Positions 7,053-13,524 of a DNA stretch of 13,524 bases are shown in pieces. Position numbers and translations under genes: made by a program. The notes under the pieces are model-generated. The model made no database searches, was not told the DNA's origin, and saw only the letters and a list, made by a program, of their open reading frames with translations. Position 1 is the first letter of the stretch; every line of letters starts with the position of its first letter. Origin of the DNA: CALACW01 sp002431305 (GTDB taxonomy: Bacteria; Bacillota; Clostridia; Oscillospirales; Acutalibacteraceae); assembly GCA_937890355.1 (NCBI GenBank), contig CALACW010000020.1:1-13524 (forward strand). Reading direction: 5' to 3'.

Positions 7053-7073
7053 ACACAACATTGACACAACATT
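7053..7073. repeat. 10-bp direct repeat upstream of the small protein gene
   Basis: ACACAACATT occurs at 7053-7062 and again at 7064-7073, one base apart. The 11-base period is close to one helical turn, which places both copies on the same DNA face. The pair fills the space just after the phosphoribosyltransferase stop codon and could be a regulator site for the small protein gene. Confidence 0.5.
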
Positions 7074-7074
7074 A

Positions 7075-7629
7075 TCAGCCGATAACTTCACCTTTAGCAT
7101 TAAACAGCGGCAATTTTTCAAGATAAATAAGATCTTTTCTGTTCTGCGCGTCGCCCTCGGCAAGAATGGCCATACGTCCGCAGATTTCCGCTCCTGTTTC
7201 TTTTACGAGAGTTTCGAGAGCGTGGAGCGACTCGCCCGTAGAAATAACGTCATCGACTATAAGAATTTTCTTGCCCTTCATTAAAGCCGCGTCGGCTGTG
7301 TCAAGATACAGCTTCTGCTCTGACGCGGTGGTAATAGAGTGAACGTCGACCTCAAGGACGCCGGTCATATAAAGCTTGGGCTTCTTTCTTGCAACAAAAT
7401 ATTTTTTATCCCCGTGCTGACGCGCCATCTCGTGAATAAGGGGAATACCCTTAGCCTCTGCCGTGAGAAGATAATCGTACTCGGGCGCGCGTTTTAAAAG
7501 CTCCGACGCGCATGCGACGGTAAGCTCGGCGTCGCCGAAAATTACGAACGCGCCTATATAAAGATCGTCATTGAGCTTGCAAAGAGGCAAACTTCTGTCA
7601 AGCCCCGCAATGTTCATTTTATATTCCAT
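7075..7629 (-). CDS. Purine-type phosphoribosyltransferase (adenine phosphoribosyltransferase-like)
   Basis: This 184-residue protein has the type I phosphoribosyltransferase PRPP-binding signature I-L-I-V-D-D-V-I-S-T-G-E-S (122-134). Upstream are the T-A-E-A-K-G loop (56-61) and V-A-R-K-K-P-K-L-Y (79-87), in the positions of the P-E-A-R-G and R-K-x-x-K-L-P segments of adenine phosphoribosyltransferases. Length fits that family (170-185 residues). The enzyme would join a purine base to PRPP to give a nucleotide and pyrophosphate. The base specificity is inferred; it may be a paralogue rather than the main Apt. GGAGGG lies 7 bases before the ATG. A promoter at 7663-7690 drives it. No clear terminator follows, so transcription could continue into the small protein gene. 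Confidence 0.75.
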   Translation of the reverse strand: MEYKMNIAGLDRSLPLCKLNDDLYIGAFVIFGDAELTVACASELLKRAPEYDYLLTAEAKGIPLIHEMARQHGDKKYFVARKKPKLYMTGVLEVDVHSITTASEQKLYLDTADAALMKGKKILIVDDVISTGESLHALETLVKETGAEICGRMAILAEGDAQNRKDLIYLEKLPLFNAKGEVIG

Positions 7630-7662
7630 GTTTATACCCTCCGATAAACTGATTGCATACTA

Positions 7663-7690
7663 ATTATATCACCGCTTGAAAAAAAGTCAA
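7663..7690 (-). promoter_or_regulatory. Promoter of the phosphoribosyltransferase gene
   Basis: On the minus strand TTGACT (7685-7690) is followed after 16 bases by a perfect TATAAT (7663-7668). The predicted start near 7656 leaves a 5' leader of about 27 bases containing the GGAGGG ribosome binding site. Confidence 0.75.
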
Positions 7691-7730
7691 ATCAATTCAA
7701 AAGAAAATGTAAAAATGTGTTTAAAAAAAC

Positions 7731-7748
7731 GTGATAATGTGATATTAT
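7731..7748 (+). promoter_or_regulatory. Likely promoter -10 region of the GDPD operon
   Basis: TATTAT (7743-7748) or GATAAT (7733-7738) could act as the -10 box; neither has a good -35 box. The stretch contains a near-perfect 8-base tandem repeat, GTGATAAT then GTGATATT, which could be a regulator site. The gene starts about 20 bases further on. Confidence 0.35.
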
Positions 7749-7768
7749 ATTGAATCGGAGGGATTAAA

Positions 7769-8530
7769 ATGTCCGAAATTAAAGTTATAGCACACAGAGG
7801 AGCAAACAAATACGCACCGCAAAATACGATTCCCGCATTTGAACGCGCTATCGAACTGGGCGTTGACGGATTCGAAACGGATATTCACCTTACAAAGGAC
7901 GGCGTACCCGTTATCTGTCACAACTACACCGTAAATGATACTTCAAACGGAATGGGCAATATTTCGTCGTATGAATTTGAGGATATAAGAAAACTCGACT
8001 TCGGCTCGTACTTTTCTCCCCGTTTTGCGGGAACTAAGATTCCCACTATTGACGAATTTCTCGACACCGCGGAGAAAGGCGACGTAAAAATTATTAATAT
8101 AGAATTGAAATCGCCTAAAAACGGTGAACAGGGCATTGTCGAAAAAACGATTGAAGCCGTTAAAAATCATCATCTTTCAAGCCGTCTGCTCATTTCGAGC
8201 TTTGATTACAAACTTCTCGTAAAGGCTAAGGAGATTGACCCCGACTGCCGTACTGCGTATTTATACAGTCCGAATTCGAAAGACATTCTCAAAATGTGGT
8301 TCAGACCGTTCGATTTCGCCGAAAAAATCGGATGTTACGCGCTTCACCCCATGTACTGCTACGTTACAAAGGAGTATGTAAAGAGGGCGCACGACGCGGG
8401 ATTCAAGGTAAACGTCTGGACGATAGATTCGGAAAGAATGATTAAATATATGGTTAAATGCGGAGTCGACGGTCTCATAACGGACTGCCCCGACAGAGTA
8501 AATTCCATATTGAGAAGCACCGTATTTTAA
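7769..8530 (+). CDS. Glycerophosphodiester phosphodiesterase
   Basis: This 253-residue protein is a single GDPD domain without a signal peptide. Such enzymes hydrolyse glycerophosphodiesters to glycerol 3-phosphate and an alcohol, in phospholipid turnover. The H-R-x(n)-E-x-D-x(n)-H core is present: H9-R10-G, E36-T-D38 and H51-N, with the third metal ligand E112 in N-I-E-L-K. It ends with the usual V-N-V-W-T-I-D and G-V-D-G-L-I-T-D-C-P-D segments. The normally conserved P-E-N-T after the first motif reads P-Q-N-T (residues 17-20). A GGAGGG-type ribosome binding site precedes the ATG. The methyltransferase gene starts 18 bases after the stop, so the two are probably co-transcribed, though their roles are not obviously linked. 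Confidence 0.92.
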   Translation: MSEIKVIAHRGANKYAPQNTIPAFERAIELGVDGFETDIHLTKDGVPVICHNYTVNDTSNGMGNISSYEFEDIRKLDFGSYFSPRFAGTKIPTIDEFLDTAEKGDVKIINIELKSPKNGEQGIVEKTIEAVKNHHLSSRLLISSFDYKLLVKAKEIDPDCRTAYLYSPNSKDILKMWFRPFDFAEKIGCYALHPMYCYVTKEYVKRAHDAGFKVNVWTIDSERMIKYMVKCGVDGLITDCPDRVNSILRSTVF

Positions 8531-8548
8531 TTTACAAGGAGAATAATT

Positions 8549-9664
8549 TTGAACATAAAATTTGCCGTTCCATGTCTGTTGGGACTTGAAGCGCCGATTG
8601 CAAACGAACTGCGCGATATGGGCGCGCTCGACGTTGTAAGCGAAAACGGAAGAGTTCTGTTTTCGGGCGACGAACATATACTTGCAAGAGCGAACATCCG
8701 CTCGCGTTTCAGCGAGAGAATACAGGTTTTTGTCGGAACGTTCGAGGCTCACAGCTTCGAGGATTTGTTTCAGGGTACAAAGGCTATGCCGTGGGAACGC
8801 TGGATAGGAAAAACAGACCGCTTCCCCGTCAAGGGCTATTCGCTCAATTCCGATCTTTTCAGCGTAAGCGACTGTCAGAAAATAATTAAAAAAGCCATGG
8901 TAGAACGGCTTAAACAGACGTATCACATAGAGTGGTTTCCCGAGTCGGGCGCGCTGTATCAGATTCAGTTTTCCATAATGAAAAACAAGGTTTCCCTTCT
9001 AATAGACACCTCGGGCGCGGGACTTCACAAGCGCGGTTACAGACCCGCCGCGAACGAAGCTCCGATAAAGGAAACGCTCGCCGCAGCGATGTGTTCGTTC
9101 TCGCATTTAAGGGATTATCACACGCTCTACGACCCGATGTGCGGTTCGGGAACGATTCTCACCGAAGGCGCGATGATGGCTAAAAACATTGCCCCCGGAG
9201 TAAACAGACATTTTACTGCCGAACAGTGGAATCAGATTCCGCCCGAAGTTTGGAGAAACGAACGCGAAGAAGCGAGAAGCCTCGAAAAGCACGATATCCC
9301 GTTTCACGCTTACGGCTCCGATATTGACGCTCACGCGCTCGAAATAGCGAAAATGAACGCAAAACGCGCCGGAGTCGGCGATCTTATCACATTCGAAAAA
9401 CGCGATATACGCGATTTTGAACGCAGGACGGAGAAAGGAACCGTTATCATAAATCCCCCGTACGGCGAGAGACTTATGGATTTAAAGGAAGCCGAACGCC
9501 TTTATAGAGACATGGGCAGGGTTCTGACCCCGCAGAGGGGCTGGAGTTACAGCATTATAACGGCGGACGAGGATTTCGAAAGCTGTTTCGGCAGAAAAGC
9601 CGACAAACGCCGTAAATTATATAACGGCATGATAAAATGCCAGCTGTATATGTATTTTAAATAA
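8549..9664 (+). CDS. THUMP-domain RNA N2-guanine methyltransferase (RlmL/YpsC type)
   Basis: This 371-residue protein has an N-terminal ferredoxin-like and THUMP RNA-binding part (about 1-155) and a Rossmann-fold methyltransferase domain (about 165-370). S-adenosylmethionine motif I is D-P-M-C-G-S-G-T (195-202), the acidic loop is S-D-I-D (257-260), and the catalytic motif is N-P-P-Y-G (302-306), typical of methylation of an exocyclic amino group. The architecture matches the N-terminal half of Escherichia coli RlmKL and Bacillus YpsC, so 23S rRNA guanine is the likely target; the exact position is inferred. The start is TTG, with AAGGAG (8536-8541) 7 bases before it. It is the second gene of the pair with the GDPD gene and is followed by a strong terminator. 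Confidence 0.88.
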   Translation: MNIKFAVPCLLGLEAPIANELRDMGALDVVSENGRVLFSGDEHILARANIRSRFSERIQVFVGTFEAHSFEDLFQGTKAMPWERWIGKTDRFPVKGYSLNSDLFSVSDCQKIIKKAMVERLKQTYHIEWFPESGALYQIQFSIMKNKVSLLIDTSGAGLHKRGYRPAANEAPIKETLAAAMCSFSHLRDYHTLYDPMCGSGTILTEGAMMAKNIAPGVNRHFTAEQWNQIPPEVWRNEREEARSLEKHDIPFHAYGSDIDAHALEIAKMNAKRAGVGDLITFEKRDIRDFERRTEKGTVIINPPYGERLMDLKEAERLYRDMGRVLTPQRGWSYSIITADEDFESCFGRKADKRRKLYNGMIKCQLYMYFK

Positions 9665-9669
9665 ATGAA

Positions 9670-9711
9670 AAGCGCAGTCACGGTAATCAAACCGCACTGC
9701 GCTTATTTTAT
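9670..9711. terminator. Intrinsic terminator between the methyltransferase gene and hsdR
   Basis: AAGCGCAGT (9670-9678) pairs with ACTGCGCTT (9696-9704). An inner 4-bp stem (CGGT with ACCG) closes a 6-base loop (9685-9690), with a small internal bulge between the two stems. ATTTTAT follows on the plus strand and TTTCATTTATTT on the minus strand, so it can serve both convergent genes. Confidence 0.85.
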
Positions 9712-9770
9712 CTGCGAATCAAAACTGCTGTCTGCATCTTTGTAATATCACGTTTATGTCACAGCATTTT

Positions 9771-12700
9771 TTATCCGATTCCAAAGAAACGTTCAAAAAA
9801 AGCCCGAAGTTTTTCAATTACCGTTTGCTTTTTCTCTGAACGTTTTCCGTTACCGAAACGGGAAATCGGCGGCATCAATTTATCGATATCCGTGCCTGTC
9901 GTTTTAACAAAACCGTCACGGAAAGCATTCTCCATAAAATGCCGGGTTTCCCCGTCTTTCAATTTTTCTTCTTTAATGATCGCCGCCAGCTGGCATTCCT
10001 TTTCTTTCGAGATAAAAGACTGCCATTCCTGCATTACATCGGTCATATCATTAACACCGGCAATAAACGTTTCAATCAAGGCTTTCTTACTGCGAAGTTC
10101 CGGGCTTGAATTCACTGCATTTTTGATAGTGACAAGAACTTCTTTATCATCGCAGTGTGAATCATGATACTTTTGAACAAGCATCAAAATATAGTCAATA
10201 TTTATTTCAATCTGCTTAATAAGTTCAATTTCGAAAACAATGTCGTCGGTAATGTCCTCTTTTTCACCGCCGGGTTTGCGGTTTTTCCAGTCATCCCGAA
10301 GGTCTTGATATCGACTGAGATAGTTACGAAAATCCCCCTCAGCCAGGAGCGCATTTCCTGCGAATTCATCAAAAGAAGTCAGCAGATTACGCATGCGGAG
10401 AATCGCGCCGAACAGCATAATAAATTCTCTTTGTCTCTGTTCTCCTGTGATACGCTCATCAGTCAGCGGAAAATTACTCGTCAGTTCTTCAATCATGTTT
10501 TGATATCCCTGATGATATTTTCCGTCATCGTCTTCATATCCGAAGTAATAGTCATTATAACCGCGTATCAGCACAACACCGCTCGCATCTTTATCTCCGA
10601 AAAGGGCGATTGCGTCGTCGGTACGCTTTTGCAGACTGCGAAAGCACACAATATTTCCAAACGTCTTAATGGAGTTTAGAATACGGTTGGTACGGGAATA
10701 AGCCTGAATCAAACCATGCATTTTCAGATTTTTATCCACCCACAGCGTATTCAGCGTCGTCGCATCGAAACCGGTCAGGAACATATTTACAACAATCAAC
10801 AGGTCAAGTTCTTTATTCTTCATTCGTAAGGAGACATCCTTATAATAGTTCTGAAATTTATCTCCGTCCGTAGAAAATTCCGTATTGAACATTTCATTAT
10901 AATCATCGATAGCCGAATCCAAAAAATCACGGGAATTCTTATCAAGAGCAGAAGTATCCTCCGGATTTTCCTCGTCTATAATGCCGTCTGTATCCTCTTC
11001 GTTTGCGCCGTAGCTGTAAATAACAGCAACATTGAGTTTGTATTGAGGCTTCTCTGCCATTTGGCGTTTAAACTCTGCATAATATAACTTAGCTGCGTCG
11101 ACGCTCGACACGGCAAAAATGGAATTGAATCCGCTGATGCGCTGTTTCTGTTTAATCTCATCAACCTGCTGTTTGCCTGACGCAGAAGAAATATCGGTAA
11201 TGTTCTGCAATACGTTGAACGTATATGTCTTATCACCGCGGTATGTTTTTTTATCAAAATGAGTCAGAATGTACTCCGTAACCAGTCTGATACGCTCAGG
11301 TGCCATAAACACCTTTTCCCGATCGATATCCCAAACTTCTTTATCGTCAATATCCGGTTCGGAATCCATTGTCTTTATGTAATCAACCCGAAACGGCAGT
11401 ACATTTTTATCATTAATAGCGTCAACGATGGTATATGTGTGCAGTCTATCGCCGAACGCCTGCTCTGTAGTTCGAAGATTAGGGTTCTTGTTAACGCCTG
11501 CGTTGACAGCAAATATGGGCGTACCCGTAAAACCGAATATATAATATTTTTTAAAATACTTAGTGATTGCCAGGTGCATATCACCGAACTGACTGCGGTG
11601 ACACTCGTCAAAGATAATGACTATCTGTTTATCAAACACCGAATGTCCGGTATTATTCTTAACAAAGGATGCCAGTTTTTGTATAGTAGTGATAATAATT
11701 TTTGCATTATCGTCCTCCAACTGACGTTTCAAAACAGCTGTGGAGGTATTGCTGTTGGCCGCCCCTTTTTCAAAACGGTCATATTCCTTCATTGTCTGAT
11801 AATCCAAATCCTTACGGTCAACAACAAAAAGCACCTTGTCAATATGGTTCATTTTTGAGGCAAGCTGCGCCGTTTTGAATGATGTCAGCGTTTTTCCGCT
11901 GCCGGTGGTATGCCAGATGTATCCGCCGCCCGCTGCAGTACCGTATTTCTTGTAGTTATTCGCAATTTCGATACGGTTCAAAATGCGCTCAGCTGCAACA
12001 ATCTGATACGGGCGCATGACCAACAGCTGTTCTTCCGTTGTAAAGACGCAGTATCGGGTTAAAATATTCAAAATGGTATGCTTACAGAAAAAAGTCTTTG
12101 TAAAGTCTACAAGATCGGGGATGATACGGTTGTTCGCATCCGCCCAGAACGAAGTAAATTCAAAACTGTTACCGGTTTTGGACTTTCTGTTTTTCTGCGC
12201 ATTGACATCCTTGACGTGATTAAAACGAGTAGTATTGGAGTAGTATTTCGTGTTTGTACCGTTGGAGATAACAAAAATCTGTACAAATTCATACAGCCCG
12301 CTTGACGCCCAAAAGCTGTCCCGCTGATAACGGTCAATTTGATTGAACGCTTCCCGTATAGGTTCTCCGCGGCGTTTCAGCTCTATATGAACCAACGGCA
12401 AACCGTTGACCAGTATCGTTACATCATAGCGATTATCATGAGCTGCGCCCTCCTCGGCGGAAATAACATATTGATTAATAACCTGCAGACTGTTGTTGTG
12501 TATGCACTTTTTATCAATAAGCCGTATATTTTTACTTTCCCCGTTATCACGGCGGAGTACCTGCACACAATCTTCCTGAATTAAACGAGTCTTTTCACGA
12601 ATGCCCGATTTTGCATTCGCCGGTACCTCATTCCAAAATCGTTTCCATTCACCGTCAGTAAATTGATAGTTATTCAGTTTTTCCAACTGTATGCGCAGAT

Positions 12701-12884
12701 TAGCAATCAAATCTGATTCTTTGTGAATGTTCAGCCGTTCATAGCCCAGTTCGCAAAGCATGCGGATGAATTCATTTTCCAATTCCGCCTCGCTTTGATA
12801 AGCGTCAGAACGGCCGGACTGCGGTTTGTATTCGGTAACAACAGTACTTTCGCTGCTTTGGACAACAATATTGAAATAACTCAC
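9771..12884 (-). CDS. hsdR: Type I restriction enzyme, motor and nuclease subunit HsdR
   Basis: This intact protein of about 1037 residues is close in size to EcoR124I HsdR (type IC), which it resembles. Counted from the GTG start, the nuclease site is D154 followed by E168-L-K170. The helicase motor has H-T-T-G-S-G-K-T (325-332), D-E-C-H (426-429) and T-G-T-P-I (453-457). Further on come the F-L-T-G-F-D and Q-A-Y-S-R-T-N-R motifs of the second RecA-like domain, then a helical C-terminal part that contacts the methylase core. It translocates and cuts DNA lacking the cognate methylation, as part of an R2M2S complex. A longer frame could start at TTG 12905, overlapping hsdS. I chose GTG 12884 because AAAGGAG lies 6 bases before it and inside the longer version. 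hsdS ends 17 bases upstream, so the two are one operon. No frame damage is seen. Confidence 0.95.
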   Translation of the reverse strand: MSYFNIVVQSSESTVVTEYKPQSGRSDAYQSEAELENEFIRMLCELGYERLNIHKESDLIANLRIQLEKLNNYQFTDGEWKRFWNEVPANAKSGIREKTRLIQEDCVQVLRRDNGESKNIRLIDKKCIHNNSLQVINQYVISAEEGAAHDNRYDVTILVNGLPLVHIELKRRGEPIREAFNQIDRYQRDSFWASSGLYEFVQIFVISNGTNTKYYSNTTRFNHVKDVNAQKNRKSKTGNSFEFTSFWADANNRIIPDLVDFTKTFFCKHTILNILTRYCVFTTEEQLLVMRPYQIVAAERILNRIEIANNYKKYGTAAGGGYIWHTTGSGKTLTSFKTAQLASKMNHIDKVLFVVDRKDLDYQTMKEYDRFEKGAANSNTSTAVLKRQLEDDNAKIIITTIQKLASFVKNNTGHSVFDKQIVIIFDECHRSQFGDMHLAITKYFKKYYIFGFTGTPIFAVNAGVNKNPNLRTTEQAFGDRLHTYTIVDAINDKNVLPFRVDYIKTMDSEPDIDDKEVWDIDREKVFMAPERIRLVTEYILTHFDKKTYRGDKTYTFNVLQNITDISSASGKQQVDEIKQKQRISGFNSIFAVSSVDAAKLYYAEFKRQMAEKPQYKLNVAVIYSYGANEEDTDGIIDEENPEDTSALDKNSRDFLDSAIDDYNEMFNTEFSTDGDKFQNYYKDVSLRMKNKELDLLIVVNMFLTGFDATTLNTLWVDKNLKMHGLIQAYSRTNRILNSIKTFGNIVCFRSLQKRTDDAIALFGDKDASGVVLIRGYNDYYFGYEDDDGKYHQGYQNMIEELTSNFPLTDERITGEQRQREFIMLFGAILRMRNLLTSFDEFAGNALLAEGDFRNYLSRYQDLRDDWKNRKPGGEKEDITDDIVFEIELIKQIEINIDYILMLVQKYHDSHCDDKEVLVTIKNAVNSSPELRSKKALIETFIAGVNDMTDVMQEWQSFISKEKECQLAAIIKEEKLKDGETRHFMENAFRDGFVKTTGTDIDKLMPPISRFGNGKRSEKKQTVIEKLRAFFERFFGIG

Positions 12885-12901
12885 TTCTGTCTCCTTTCGG
12901 G

Positions 12902-13524
<623 letters not shown>

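Noticed and set aside
8261..8926. 221-codon open frame on the minus strand
   Set aside because: It lies antisense across the end of the GDPD gene and the start of the methyltransferase gene, both of which show clear family motifs, and its protein has no recognisable domain.
11259..11858. 199-codon open frame on the plus strand inside hsdR
   Set aside because: It is antisense to the motor domain of an intact hsdR; the protein is rich in Cys, Ile and Asn and resembles no family. The same holds for 10164-10679.

Overview
The window looks like a chromosomal contig end from a low-to-mid GC Firmicute, probably a gut-type member of the Clostridia. I infer this from strong AAGGAG-type ribosome binding sites throughout, a textbook CIRCE operator in front of groES-groEL, a DUF378 membrane protein, and AT-rich spacers with TTGACA/TATAAT promoters. 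No rRNA, tRNA, CRISPR array or insertion sequence is visible.

Layout, left to right. (1) 149-2648 (+): two adjacent calcineurin-like metallophosphoesterases, the first without a signal peptide and the second exported with a purple-acid-phosphatase-like layout, ending in a strong terminator. (2) 2719-3618 (-): a 75-residue DUF378 membrane protein and a TetR-family regulator. (3) 3619-5937 (+): promoter, CIRCE, groES, groEL and terminator. (4) 5953-7629 (-): a phosphoribosyltransferase, then a 45-codon small protein gene (6823-6960), then a HAD-IIA phosphatase. (5) 7769-9664 (+): a glycerophosphodiester phosphodiesterase and a THUMP-domain rRNA-type methyltransferase, 18 bases apart, then a terminator. 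(6) 9771-13524 (-): part of a type I restriction-modification locus, with a complete hsdR preceded by an hsdS that runs off the right edge. hsdM is not in the window and would be expected further right.

Two items stand out. The window ends inside a run of about 11.75 tetranucleotide units (TGTC on +, GACA on -, 13478-13524) that is in frame with hsdS. The two other frames meet stop codons within 3 and 6 codons after the repeat. This is the architecture of a slippage-driven on/off or specificity switch in a type I restriction system. The small gene at 6823-6960 encodes a 45-residue protein with a strongly amphipathic N-terminal helix, a good ribosome binding site and codon choices resembling those of groEL; I do not recognise its family.

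Several starts were moved on ribosome-binding-site or promoter evidence: the DUF378 gene (ATG at 2946 rather than TTG at 2955), the TetR gene (ATG at 3618), hsdR (GTG at 12884 rather than TTG at 12905) and the methyltransferase (TTG at 8549 supported).
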